Shown here piece by piece: positions 51,683 through 60,134 of a DNA stretch of 64,000 nt. The position numbers and the translations under genes are program-made. The notes under the pieces are model-generated. The model saw nothing but the letters and a program-made list of their open reading frames with translations. It was not told the origin of the DNA and did not search any database. Origin of the DNA: Haloplanus sp. GDY1 (lineage in GTDB: Archaea > Halobacteriota > Halobacteria > Halobacteriales > Haloferacaceae). The stretch is taken from the NCBI RefSeq assembly GCF_023703775.1, contig NZ_CP098514.1, forward strand, positions 62,001-126,000, given 5' to 3'. Positions within the stretch are counted from its first letter, which is position 1, and each line of letters starts with the position of its first letter.

Positions 51683-53205
51683 CAGATCGCTTTCAGGCTG
51701 TCCTCGCTCGGCTCGTAACACTTCCCGCTCATCAGCGCGTCCTCGATGGCGTCGGCGACGGCGCCGGGGTCGGCGCCGTACTCCTCGACGACCGCCGCGA
51801 TCACGGCCTCGCGGTCCGCGCCGTCGCCGTCGTCGAGGTCCGCCATCGCCTCGACGGCGACGGCCTCGAGGTCCACGTCGGCGGCCGTCCCCGGGCTCTC
51901 GGCGGCCGCCTCGTCCGCGGCTGCCCCGTCCGGGTCGGCCGCTTTTGCGGTGTCCTCCTCGGCTTCGTCCGACGCCGCCCCGGACCCCGCGACGTCCTCC
52001 GGTCCCGGGACGTCGATGTCGGCCTCGCCCGGGTCGTCGACGTCGACCCCGCTCTCGAAGCCCACGTCGAAGGACTCCTCGACCTCCCGACGCTCCTCCT
52101 CGTCGAGTTCGTAGAGGTCGTCGTCGTCGAAGTCGCCGAGGTCGTTCCCCGCGTCGTCGGTCCCGCCGACCGACGCGTCGTCGACGCTCGGGTCGGCCGT
52201 CGAGTCCGGGGCGGACGCCTCGGTCGACGCGGCGTCCGGGGCGGTCCCGTCGTCGGGGTCCGTCGCCGTCGCGTCCGCGGCAGGTTCGGTGTCCGCGGCA
52301 GGTTCCGCGTCCGCGTCGGGTTCCGCGTCCGCGTCGGGTTCCGCGTCCGCGGCGGTCCCGGTCGACGCCGCCTCGCCCTCGGGCGTCGAGTCGACGGGCT
52401 CCGTCGACGTCTCGGCGGCCGCCGCCTCGTCGCTGGTCTCGGTGGCCGTCGCGGCCTCGCCCCCGCCGCCGGTCACCGCCGCCGGCAGCGGGCCGAGCGA
52501 CGAGGTGCCCGCGTCGTCCGGCGCCCGGTCGAGCGACCGGACGGCGTCTCGGTCGCCGGCGACCACCTCCAGCGCGTCGAGGGCGACCTCCCGGAGGGCG
52601 TCGAGGTAGGCGGTCGTCGTCCCGTAGCGGTCGAGGGCGATGGGGATGCCCGCGGAGAGCGAGGCGTCGTAGCCGCGCTCCCCGAGCGCCGCCTCCAGCG
52701 CGTCGCCCTCGGCGTCGAGCGACCGGGCCTCCGCCATCGCCGCGATCCGGCGGAGCGTGGCCTCCGCCGCGGAGACGGTCCACCGGTCGCGCGTCTCGGC
52801 GTCCACCTCGGCCACGCTCTCCGGGCGCACCGACGTGTAGATCCGGTCGCCGTCGTCGGGTTCGAACGTCCGTGCCTTGCCGGTGAGCGCGACGAACGCC
52901 GGCGGGTCCGTCCGCTCGAAGAAGGCCGCGGCGTCAGGCTGGTACTGGCCGGCGTAGGAGACGAACGCGCCCGTCGGGTCGACGACGCGGGCGCGGAGGA
53001 CGTCCTCGTTGACCGACTCCACCTCCGTCAGGACGCCCACGGCGAAGAGCCGGTTCACCCGCGCGCCCGTCGGCGTGACGACGTACTTCGGCGCGCGCTC
53101 CTCGTCGCTCTCGGCGTAGGAGACGGTGGCGTCGTCGAACTCGGCGGCGAAGAGGCGGTGGGCCACCTCGCGGCGTCCCGGCCCCGAGTCGTCGCCGGCG
53201 CTCAT
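51682..53205 (-). CDS. RPA-associated protein (RPAP1-like)
   Basis: The 507-residue protein begins MSAGDDSGPGRREVAHRLFA and has an OB-like N-terminal domain (KYVVTPTGARVNRLFAVGVL, RARVVDPTGAFVSYAGQYQP, PAFVALTGKARTFEP), the COG3390 type. A long acidic, Ala/Asp-rich disordered linker with degenerate EPDADA units follows, then a helical C-terminal end (ADREAVIAAVVEEYGADPG) and ALMSGKCYEP. RPAP proteins of Haloferax form a complex with their cognate RPA. The length here fits the RPAP1 type more than the short RPAP3. Start and stop overlap the neighbouring rpa and phosphoesterase genes by 4 nt, so the three are translationally coupled. Confidence 0.85.
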   Translation of the reverse strand: MSAGDDSGPGRREVAHRLFAAEFDDATVSYAESDEERAPKYVVTPTGARVNRLFAVGVLTEVESVNEDVLRARVVDPTGAFVSYAGQYQPDAAAFFERTDPPAFVALTGKARTFEPDDGDRIYTSVRPESVAEVDAETRDRWTVSAAEATLRRIAAMAEARSLDAEGDALEAALGERGYDASLSAGIPIALDRYGTTTAYLDALREVALDALEVVAGDRDAVRSLDRAPDDAGTSSLGPLPAAVTGGGGEAATATETSDEAAAAETSTEPVDSTPEGEAASTGTAADAEPDADAEPDADAEPAADTEPAADATATDPDDGTAPDAASTEASAPDSTADPSVDDASVGGTDDAGNDLGDFDDDDLYELDEEERREVEESFDVGFESGVDVDDPGEADIDVPGPEDVAGSGAASDEAEEDTAKAADPDGAAADEAAAESPGTAADVDLEAVAVEAMADLDDGDGADREAVIAAVVEEYGADPGAVADAIEDALMSGKCYEPSEDSLKAI

Positions 53206-54473
53206 CGCGCCACCCCCGCGAGCAGTTCGCTCGCCCGGTCGGCCGGGTCGTCCGCGCTCTCGACGAACTCCTCGGCGTCGAGGTTGGCGCCGTACTCGTC
53301 GACGGAGAGCGACCCCCGGACCCGGTACTCCCGGCCGACGATCCGGTCGCGGATCTCGTCGGCCACGACCTCCTTGTCCATGGCGTCGCGGGCCGCCGCC
53401 TTCGCGTCCTCGACGCCGCCGCCGTACACCGCGGCGGTGAGGTCGGTGCCGAGGACGGCCGTCACCGTCCCCGTGCCGTCGTCGAGGATGGCCTTCACCC
53501 GCAGGTCGTCCTCGCCCTCGACCTCGCCGTGGGCGCGACACTGGCCGTTCTGGACGACCCGGCCGCAGTCCGGACAGCGTTCGATCAGCCCCGACCCGTC
53601 GCGCACCGCGATCACGTTGCCGAGGAGTTCCACGTCGAACAGGCCGCCGGTGGCGACGGCCTCGCCGATCCCCATCCGCGGCGCCGAGTCGGGTGCCTCG
53701 ACCGTCCGGTCGAGCGTCTCGACCGTCGAGAACTCCGTGACGTTCACCTGCGGCACGCCCCGGTACTCGCGGACGTACACGTCCGAGAGGCGGAGCGAGG
53801 CGCCGGCCTCGACGTCGGCGTGGGGGTCCCAGTCGGTCAGCGGGAGTCGGGCGCTCTCGTCGGCGACGACGCCCGAGAGGATCTCCGTCTCGCCGTCGCG
53901 GCCGTCGATCGTCCGGCGCTCCACCTCGACGACGGTCACCTCGACCGTCCGCCCGCGGTCGCCGGGTTCGAGGTCGATCAGGTCGCGCTCGCCGCCCACC
54001 TCGTGGGGCGTCTCGACCGGGTCCGACGCGGGCGCGACGGTCGTGTTCGTCCCCAGGTTGAGTTCGGGGTCGCCCTCCCACTCGCGGACGTTCGCGTTGC
54101 CGACGGTGATCGAGTCGCCGGGCTCGAAGTCGAACGACTCCCACGCGGTGTAGGAGATGCGCCCGGTGCCGTCGGCGAACTCGCCCTCCCTGATGACCCG
54201 GTCCTCGCCCTGATAGCGGATGGAGCGGGTGCCCTTCGTCAGCACCCGGACGGTGACCGTCACCGAGCCGTCGTCGGGGGAGACGTCGTCGAGGGACTTC
54301 GCCGTCGGCGTCGCCGCGGAGCCGTCGTCGCCGCCGTGCTTCCGGCGGACGCTCCCCTTGGCTTCCTCGATGGGCACGTTGTACTCGAGCAGGCTCTGCA
54401 GGTCCTCTTTGACCTCCGCTTTGTCTACGCCGAGGTCGGAGGCGAGGTCCTCGGCATGGTCGTCGAGTTGCAT
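53202..54473 (-). CDS. Replication protein A, single-strand DNA-binding (RPA1-like)
   Basis: The 423-residue protein begins MQLDDHAEDLASDLGVDKAE with a helical N-terminus (QSLLEYNVPIEEAKGSVRRK). OB folds follow with SVTVTVRVLTKGTRSIRYQG and ISYTAWESFDFEPGDSITVG, then VEVTVVEVERRTIDGRDGE and SARLPLTDWDPHADVEAGAS. A C-terminal domain contains a zinc finger CPDCGRVVQNGQCRAHG and RVKAILDDGTGTVTAVLGTD. This layout matches RPA1 of haloarchaea, which binds ssDNA in replication and repair. It is the first gene of the operon with rpap and the phosphoesterase, with a TATA box at 54496-54505. Confidence 0.87.
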   Translation of the reverse strand: MQLDDHAEDLASDLGVDKAEVKEDLQSLLEYNVPIEEAKGSVRRKHGGDDGSAATPTAKSLDDVSPDDGSVTVTVRVLTKGTRSIRYQGEDRVIREGEFADGTGRISYTAWESFDFEPGDSITVGNANVREWEGDPELNLGTNTTVAPASDPVETPHEVGGERDLIDLEPGDRGRTVEVTVVEVERRTIDGRDGETEILSGVVADESARLPLTDWDPHADVEAGASLRLSDVYVREYRGVPQVNVTEFSTVETLDRTVEAPDSAPRMGIGEAVATGGLFDVELLGNVIAVRDGSGLIERCPDCGRVVQNGQCRAHGEVEGEDDLRVKAILDDGTGTVTAVLGTDLTAAVYGGGVEDAKAAARDAMDKEVVADEIRDRIVGREYRVRGSLSVDEYGANLDAEEFVESADDPADRASELLAGVAR

Positions 54474-54495
54474 CGGGGGGAGGTTGGTCGCGCGA

Positions 54496-54505
54496 TCATA
54501 AAAAA
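54496..54505 (-). promoter_or_regulatory. TATA box of the rpa operon
   Basis: GTTTTTTATG-type AT-rich box on the minus strand, centred about 27 nt before the rpa ATG, predicting a leaderless message for the rpa-rpap-phosphoesterase-lhr unit. Confidence 0.6.
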
Positions 54506-54614
54506 CGACACATCGGCCGGTCGTCGCGCTGGGGACGGGAACGGAAATCCCCACCCCTCGTCGCGGCCGACCGGTCACCGAAAGCCGTAACTCCCCCGGA
54601 CCGAAGGGGGGCGT

Positions 54615-55277
54615 ATGGAAGTCGTCGTCAACGCGGCGACGAGCGTCGACGGAAAGCTCTCGACCCGCGAGCGCCGGCAGGTCCGCATCTCCGGCGAGGC
54701 GGACTTCGACCGGGTCGACCGTCTGCGAGCGTCGGCGAACGCCGTGCTCGTCGGCGTCGGGACGGTCCTCGCGGACGACCCACAGCTCGGGGTGAAATCG
54801 GAGGACCGACGGATCGAGCGCCTGCGCAACGGCCGCCCCGCCGATCCGGCACGCGTCGTCGCGGACTCCCGGGCTCGCACCCCGCCCGACGCGACGCTGC
54901 TCGACGACGACGCCGACGTCTACCTGCTGGTCTCCGCCGCGGCGCCCGAGGAGCGCCTCGCCCCCCTCCGCGAGGCGGGCGCGACGGTCGTCGAGGCCGG
55001 CGAGGATCGGGTCGACCTCGCCGCCGCCCTCGACGAACTCGAACGCGAGGGCGTGGACCGCCTGCTCGCCGAAGGCGGCGGCGAACTCGTCTTCTCGCTG
55101 TTCGAGGCCGGCCTCGTCGACGAACTCAGCGTCTTCGTGGGGTCGCTCGTGATCGGCGGCCGCGAGGCGCCGACGCTCGCCGACGGCGAGGGGTTCGTCG
55201 AGGCGTTCCCGGACCTCGACCTCGTGGGCGTCAACCGGGTCGACGACGGGGTCGTCCTGCGGTATCGCTGCCCCTGA
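54615..55277 (+). CDS. arfC: 2,5-diamino-6-ribosylamino-pyrimidinone phosphate reductase
   Basis: ArfC catalyses the NADPH reduction step in archaeal riboflavin and F420 biosynthesis. The 220-residue RibD C-terminal-type domain begins MEVVVNAATSVDGKLSTRER and has DRLRASANAVLVGVGTVLAD, DDPQLGVKSEDRRIERLR, and VDRLLAEGGGELVFSLFEAG with LVDELSVFVGSLVIGGREAP. These are the substrate and NADPH motifs of the family. It stands alone, divergent from the rpa operon, with thioredoxin 98 nt downstream on the same strand. Confidence 0.9.
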   Translation: MEVVVNAATSVDGKLSTRERRQVRISGEADFDRVDRLRASANAVLVGVGTVLADDPQLGVKSEDRRIERLRNGRPADPARVVADSRARTPPDATLLDDDADVYLLVSAAAPEERLAPLREAGATVVEAGEDRVDLAAALDELEREGVDRLLAEGGGELVFSLFEAGLVDELSVFVGSLVIGGREAPTLADGEGFVEAFPDLDLVGVNRVDDGVVLRYRCP

Positions 55278-55375
55278 CTCGGCGGTCGTCGCCGTCCGCT
55301 CCCCGGCTCCGCGGTCGTGCGTCGGAACGCCCGAACGACTCAACCGTTAAGGGGTTCGCGTGGGTACGGAGTGGT

Positions 55376-55714
55376 ATGAGCAAGTCGACCGCGGAGCAGT
55401 CCGAACCCATCCACGTCGAAGACGCCGACCACCTGAACGACCTCCTCTCGGAACACGCAGTCGTCCTCGTCGACTACTACGCCGACTGGTGTGGCCCCTG
55501 CAAGATGCTGGAGCCGACGGTCGAGGAGATCGCGTCCGAGACCGACGCGGTCGTCCTGAAGGTCGACATCGACGAACTCCAGGAACTCGCCCAGGAGCGG
55601 GGCATCCGCAGCGTCCCGACGCTGGAGTTCTACGCGAACGGCGAGCAGGCCGAGCGGCTGATCGGCGTGCAGGACAAGGCCGACCTGATCGAGATCGTCG
55701 AAGACCTCTCCTGA
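55376..55714 (+). CDS. trxA: Thioredoxin
   Basis: The 112-residue protein begins MSKSTAEQSEPIHVEDADHL and has the active site VVLVDYYADWCGPCKMLEPT, VVLKVDIDELQELAQERGIR and the cis-Pro loop SVPTLEFYANGEQ. It is a classical thioredoxin reducing disulfides in the cytosol. The N-terminal extension of about 15 residues is polar. It has no visible partner reductase nearby. The start is supported by a plain TTAAGGGG-rich upstream region (about 55347-55352). Confidence 0.92.
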   Translation: MSKSTAEQSEPIHVEDADHLNDLLSEHAVVLVDYYADWCGPCKMLEPTVEEIASETDAVVLKVDIDELQELAQERGIRSVPTLEFYANGEQAERLIGVQDKADLIEIVEDLS

Positions 55715-56055
55715 GAACGCCGGCCGTCGGTGAGACGGTCGCTGCCCTGGACGGTGGCCGTCTCGGAACGGTCACGGCCGACGACGCGAGCGGCCGCGGT
55801 CGCCGCCACACATCGCCCTCGACGGTTCTGCGGCGGAGCGCCCCGCCCGGGAGCGTCGCGGCCGTCGACGGTCGAACCCTCCGAGGAGGGTTCGGCACGC
55901 CCCGTCGGTGAGGTTGGGACCCGTTCCGGCCGGGCGTGCATACCTACATTGGAGCGGTCCGGCAAAGAACTGTCGTGCAGAGCCAGGTGAACGCCGATTC
56001 CGCGGCGACCGGGAGACGCCGCCGACCGGTGGACGCCCCGCCAGTCCCGTCAGAC

Positions 56056-56064
56056 GAAATATCT
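56056..56064 (+). promoter_or_regulatory. TATA box of the TrmB-like gene
   Basis: GAAATATCT predicts transcription from about 56085, which is the 5' foot of the leader hairpin; the start codon is near 56125. Confidence 0.55.
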
Positions 56065-56083
56065 TTCCCTCGTGGCCGCCTCG

Positions 56084-56115
56084 CCTGACGGACGACGGGG
56101 CACTCCGTCGTCAGG
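56084..56115 (+). promoter_or_regulatory. Hairpin in the 5' leader of the TrmB-like gene
   Basis: CCTGACG...CGTCGTCAGG-type pairing. CGACGG (56093-56098) pairs with CCGTCG (56105-56110), and the outer arms CCTGA/TCAGG pair beyond a 4-nt bulge. It occupies most of the roughly 40-nt predicted leader. It could be an operator palindrome or a translation control element. Confidence 0.4.
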
Positions 56116-56124
56116 TTGGGACCC

Positions 56125-56939
56125 ATGAATGCGACAGCCGCACACAGAGACGCGATCGAACTGCTTCAACAACTGGGGCTTCAGGAGTACGAAGCCAGGT
56201 GTTTCGTCGCACTCTCGCGACGCCCACGGGGAACGGCGAAGGAGATCAGCGAGACGTCGGAGGTACCGCGAACGCGCGTGTACGACGCGGTCGGGGTACT
56301 GGAGTCGAGAGGGCTCGTCGAGACCCAGCATTCGAGTCCGAAGCAGTTTCGCGCCATCCCGATCGACGAGGCGGTCCAGACGCTCCGGGCGGCCTACGAG
56401 ACCCGGATCGGACGGCTTCGGCAGGCGCTCTCGAACCTCGATCCGGTCGAATCGGGGGAGGGGGGGAGGGGGAGGTCACCCACGAGGTGTGGGCGCTGGA
56501 GGGGCAGACGAGCATCGAGTCCCGGCTCCGGAAGCTGATCGACGGCGCCGAGTCGGAGGTGCTGTTGGTCGTCGGAACCGAATCCGCCCTCACGGACGAC
56601 CTGATCGACGGCCTTCGGGGGGCCGACGACCGCGGCATCGACGTCGTGGTCGGCACGCCGGACGCGGCGGTGCGGGATCGACTCGCGGACGCGCTCCCGG
56701 GAATCGAGACGTACGTCTCCGGGCTGGAGTGGTTGAGCCAGTCGGCCGTCCCCGGCGACGACACCGAGATCAGCCGGCTGCTGCTGGTCGACCGACGGAC
56801 CATCCTCGTGAGTTCGATCACCGAAGCGTCGGGGAACGAGCACCACCGGGAACGGGCGGTGTTCGGGCGCGGGTTCGACAACGGCCTGGTCGCGGTCGCT
56901 CGCCGGCTGATCGCGACCGGGTTCGGCCACCCCGACTGA
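56125..56939 (+). pseudogene. TrmB-family transcriptional regulator, frameshifted in a G-rich tract
   Basis: The N-terminal frame (MNATAAHRDAIELLQQLGLQ, winged-helix with EISETSEVPRTRVYDAVGVL) holds about 110 residues and then runs out of frame. The downstream -1 frame supplies the regulator's C-terminal domain (EGEVTHEVWALEGQTSIESR to ATGFGHPD). The switch lies in the tract G5-A-G7-A-G5 at 56454-56472. Joined, the two give about 271 residues, the usual TrmB length. A single missing G explains it. TrmB proteins sense sugars or other ligands. This could be a pseudogene, an assembly error, a phase-variable switch or a -1 recoding site. Confidence 0.75.
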
Positions 56940-57088
56940 CGGCGCGTGTCGGCGCCGGCCGGGTGGCGGGCGACCACGGCTGGGGACGGGACCGCGATCC
57001 CTGTGGGAGGCGTCGACGAACTCCGCCGATGCCGGCTACGGGTCCGCGGACGCCCTCGCCACCGGACGGAAGCGCCCCCGAGCCGAGA

Positions 57089-57096
57089 GTATATAC
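57089..57096 (+). promoter_or_regulatory. TATA box of the SBDS gene
   Basis: GTATATAC centred about 27 nt before the ATG at 57120; predicts a leaderless message. Confidence 0.6.
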
Positions 57097-57119
57097 CCCC
57101 GGAGGGTCTACCTCGCGGT

Positions 57120-57845
57120 ATGATTTCGCTCGACGAGGCCGTCACCGCACGCCTCGAATCCCACGGCGAGCGCTTCGAGGTACTGATCGACCCCGACGCG
57201 GCCCTCGCCATCAAGCGCGGCGAGTTCGAGGGGGATCTGGAGGACGTCATCGCCGCCGAGGACGTCTTCGAGGACGCCTCCCGCGGTGATCGCCCCGCCG
57301 AGAACGACTTAGAGGAGGTGTTCGGGACGACCGATCCCATGGCGATCATCCCCGAGGTGGTCAAGCGCGGCGAGATCCAGATCACCGCCGAGCAGCGCCG
57401 CGAGATGCAAGAGCAAAAGCGCAAGCAGCTGATCAACCGGATCGCGCGCAACGCGGTCAACCCGCAGATGGACGACGCCCCCCACCCGCCCGAGCGGATC
57501 GAGCGGGCGCTGGAGGAGGCCGGCTTCCGGGTCGATCCCATGGAGCGCGTCGAGTCGCAGGTCGACGAGGCGCTGGACGCGCTCAGACCCGTCATCCCCA
57601 TCCGCTTCGCCGAGGTGACCGTCGCGGTGCAGGTGCCCGCCGACAAGGCCGGGAGCGCCCAGGCGAAGATCCGCGAGTTCGGGGACCTCGACCGCGAGGA
57701 GTGGCAGGCCGACGGCTCGTGGATCGGCGTCCTCACCTTCCCCGCGGGGATGCAAAACGACTTCTACGACCTGGTGAACGAGGTGACGAGCGGCGAGGCC
57801 GAGACTCGGATCGTCAAGGACGAGGACGACCTCAACGTCCGGTAA
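57120..57845 (+). CDS. Ribosome assembly factor SBDS
   Basis: SBDS removes aIF6 from the 50S subunit late in ribosome biogenesis. This 241-residue protein begins [20 protein letters not shown], has [20 protein letters not shown], the [20 protein letters not shown] loop, [40 protein letters not shown] and the C-terminal ferredoxin-like domain ([40 protein letters not shown]). Length is normal. It converges with the FUN14 gene (stops one base apart). In many archaea the gene sits with exosome genes, but not here. Confidence 0.93.
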   Translation: MISLDEAVTARLESHGERFEVLIDPDAALAIKRGEFEGDLEDVIAAEDVFEDASRGDRPAENDLEEVFGTTDPMAIIPEVVKRGEIQITAEQRREMQEQKRKQLINRIARNAVNPQMDDAPHPPERIERALEEAGFRVDPMERVESQVDEALDALRPVIPIRFAEVTVAVQVPADKAGSAQAKIREFGDLDREEWQADGSWIGVLTFPAGMQNDFYDLVNEVTSGEAETRIVKDEDDLNVR

Positions 57846-58184
57846 CTATCCCTTCCGGAACCCGAGCAGGAACCCGCCGGTGAAGCCGACGGACACCGAG
57901 AGCGTCGAGAGGATGGTCGACGCCCAGCCGGGCGGGCCGCCGGCCGCGCTCTCCCCCGTCTTCAGCAGGCCGGCCGAGAGCGCCGCCCAGTCCACCGAGA
58001 GGATCCCGCGGGATTCGAGGAACTTGAACAGCGCGAGTTCGAGGCCGACGATCAGCGCGACGATCTTGGCGACTTTCTTGGCCGCGAAGCCGACGATGCC
58101 CCCGATGACGGCGCCGCTCCCGAACTCGATCCCCAGTTGCTGGGGATCGATCCCCAGTTGCAACGCGAACATCAACCCGTCCAT
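57846..58184 (-). CDS. FUN14 domain membrane protein
   Basis: The 112-residue protein begins MDGLMFALQLGIDPQQLGIE and has glycine-rich helices GSGAVIGGIVGFAAKKVAKI and FTGGFLLGFRKG-type ends, the FUN14 pattern. FUN14-like proteins are small membrane proteins; the eukaryotic relative is a mitochondrial outer membrane mitophagy receptor. The archaeal role is unknown. It is divergent from hflX and convergent with SBDS. Confidence 0.85.
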   Translation of the reverse strand: MDGLMFALQLGIDPQQLGIEFGSGAVIGGIVGFAAKKVAKIVALIVGLELALFKFLESRGILSVDWAALSAGLLKTGESAAGGPPGWASTILSTLSVSVGFTGGFLLGFRKG

Positions 58185-58271
58185 ACCTCCCGTGTGTCGT
58201 GGGGGGGTAAGTCGTTTGTGGCGTCTCGCCGTGCGCGGATGGACCGGGGAACCGAGGCCGACGCGAGCGGA

Positions 58272-58279
58272 GTTTAAGT
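58272..58279 (+). promoter_or_regulatory. TATA box of hflX
   Basis: GTTTAAGT; transcription would start near 58300, giving a leader of about 50 nt to the ATG at 58350 and excluding the in-frame GTG at 58278 as the start. Confidence 0.5.
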
Positions 58280-58349
58280 GGTTCGAGCGCCTACCTCGCC
58301 GGTAGAACGTGCAGGGAACGCATACGGCTCCGACGGGGCGGGTGGACCG

Positions 58350-59645
58350 ATGAGGACGGTCGTCGCCAAGCGGGTGGATCGGGGTGACGCCGACACCGAG
58401 GAGATCCGGGACCTCGCGCGCGCCGCGGGCCACGAGGTGGTCGGGGAACTCACGCAGACCCGCGAGGAGGACGCCGCCTACGGATTCGGCGAGGGGAAAG
58501 TCGAGGAACTGGCGGCGCTGACGGCCGAACGCGACGCGGAGGCGGTGATCGTCGACAACCGGCTCGGTCCCTACCAGACGTACAACATCGGGGGGAAACT
58601 CCCCGAGGGGGTCGAGGTGGTCGACCGCTTCACCCTCATCCTGGACATCTTCGGGCAGCGGGCACAGACCCGCACCGCGCAGTTGCAGGTCGAACTCGCG
58701 GAACTCCGCTACGAACTCCCGCGGGCCGAGGCCAAGACCAGCCTCGCGAAGCGCGACGAGCGCCCCGGGTTCATGGGCCTCGGGGAGTACGACGAGAGCC
58801 GCGAGCGCGACATCAAAAACCAGATCGCCGACATCAAGCGGGAACTCGACTCCATCGCGGAGAAGGAGGAGACCCGCCGGGAGCGACGCCGCGAATCGGG
58901 GTTCGACCTCGTGGCGCTGGCGGGCTACACCAACGCCGGCAAGTCGACGCTGATGCGCCGCCTGGCCGAGGACCTCGACGTCGACGAGAACGAGGACCGA
59001 CACCCGGACCTCGACACGACCGCCGAGAGCGAGGACCGCCTCTTTACCACCCTCGGCACCACCACCCGCCGCGCCGACACCGGACGCCGGGACGTCCTGC
59101 TGACCGACACCGTCGGGTTCGTCTCCGACCTGCCCCACTGGCTCGTCGAGTCCTTCGAGTCGACGCTCGACTCCGTCTACCACGCGGACCTCGTTCTCCT
59201 CGTCGTCGACGCGAGCGAACCCGTCGAGGAGATGCGGGAGAAACTCGTCACCTGTCACGACACGCTGTACGAGCGCAACGAGGCGCCCATCGTCACGGTG
59301 TTGAACAAGGTCGACCGGGTCGACGACGAGGCGTTCGCCGAGAAGCGCGAGGCGCTGTCCGCGCTCGCGCCCAACCCCGTCGCCGTCTCGGGGCTGACCG
59401 GCGAGAACGTCGACGAACTCCGGGATCGGATCGAGCGGGAACTCCCCGACTGGGAGTTCGAACGGCTCGTCCTCCCGATGGCCGACGACACCATGAGCCT
59501 CGTCTCCTGGGTCCACGACCACGGCAACGTCGAGGCCGAGGAGTACGAGGGCGAGCAGGTGGTCCTGGAGTTCGAGGCGCCGCCGTCGGTGGTGGAGCGC
59601 GCCCGCGCCAAGGCGGGGAACCTCGCGGCCGTCGAGTCAGTCTAA
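58350..59645 (+). CDS. hflX: GTPase HflX
   Basis: HflX splits stalled or hibernating ribosomes and acts in heat or other stress. The 431-residue protein begins MRTVVAKRVDRGDADTEEIR, has the HflX domain (VIVDNRLGPYQTYNIGGKLP, VEVVDRFTLILDIFGQRAQT), a coiled arm with DIKNQIADIKRELDSI, and the G domain: G1 LAGYTNAGKSTLMRRL, G3 LLTDTVGFVSDLPHWLVES, G4 TVLNKVDRVD and G5 AVSGLTGENVDEL. A C-terminal alpha/beta domain follows. The ATG 58350 is chosen from the promoter position. It adds to the ribosome rescue set in this window (pelota, RqcH). Its stop overlaps that of moaC. Confidence 0.93.
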   Translation: MRTVVAKRVDRGDADTEEIRDLARAAGHEVVGELTQTREEDAAYGFGEGKVEELAALTAERDAEAVIVDNRLGPYQTYNIGGKLPEGVEVVDRFTLILDIFGQRAQTRTAQLQVELAELRYELPRAEAKTSLAKRDERPGFMGLGEYDESRERDIKNQIADIKRELDSIAEKEETRRERRRESGFDLVALAGYTNAGKSTLMRRLAEDLDVDENEDRHPDLDTTAESEDRLFTTLGTTTRRADTGRRDVLLTDTVGFVSDLPHWLVESFESTLDSVYHADLVLLVVDASEPVEEMREKLVTCHDTLYERNEAPIVTVLNKVDRVDDEAFAEKREALSALAPNPVAVSGLTGENVDELRDRIERELPDWEFERLVLPMADDTMSLVSWVHDHGNVEAEEYEGEQVVLEFEAPPSVVERARAKAGNLAAVESV

Positions 59646-60134
59646 CCGCCGTTTCGTCTTCTCGGTCACCCGCACGTCGCTGATCGCCGTGTCGGGGTAC
59701 TCGCCGTCCGCGTCCTTCTCGGCCGCCTTGACCATGTCCCAGACGACGTTCAGCCCGGTCGTCACGCCCTCCAGGGCCTCCATCTCGCAGCCGGTCTTGC
59801 CCGTCGTCTCGACGGCGACGGCGAGGTCCACCCGGTCCTCGCCGACCTCGAAGTCCGTCTCGACGTTCGTGATCGGGATCTGGTGACACATCGGGATCGT
59901 CTCCCACGTGTGTTTCACCGCCTGCACGGTGCCGACGCGGGCCGTCGCCAGCACGTCGCCCTTCTCGACGTCGTTCTCGCGGATGGCGTCGACCGTCGAC
60001 GGCTGGAGGTGGATCGTCCCCTCGGCGACCGCCCGGCGGGCCGTGTCGGGCTTGTCGCCCACGTCGACCATCTGCACCGATCCGGACTCGTCGGTGTGGG
60101 TCAGGTCGTCGGCGCCGGCGTCCTCGTCACTCAT
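59637..60134 (-). CDS. moaC: Cyclic pyranopterin monophosphate synthase MoaC
   Basis: MoaC makes cyclic pyranopterin monophosphate, the first step of molybdopterin synthesis. The 165-residue protein begins MSDEDAGADDLTHTDESGSV, has QMVDVGDKPDTARRAVAEGT, IPMCHQIPITNVETDFEV and the signature TTGKTGCEMEALEGVTTGLN, followed by VVWDMVKAAEKD, all normal for the family. It overlaps nnrDE by 8 nt on the same strand, so the two are probably translated from one message. Confidence 0.94.
   Translation of the reverse strand: MSDEDAGADDLTHTDESGSVQMVDVGDKPDTARRAVAEGTIHLQPSTVDAIRENDVEKGDVLATARVGTVQAVKHTWETIPMCHQIPITNVETDFEVGEDRVDLAVAVETTGKTGCEMEALEGVTTGLNVVWDMVKAAEKDADGEYPDTAISDVRVTEKTKRRLD

Larger units (their letters stand above)
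55715..56124. other. Intergenic region of 410 nt with hairpins, no credible gene
   Basis: No convincing frame is present in either strand. It holds a perfect 9-bp hairpin (55874-55893, GAACCCTCC-GA-GGAGGGTTC), an 8-bp outer pairing GCACGCCC (55895-55902) with GGGCGTGC (55932-55939), and a 12-bp direct repeat (AGGTTGGGACCC) at 55911-55922 and 56113-56124, the second copy directly before the regulator ATG. The promoter for the regulator lies within it. Confidence 0.6.
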
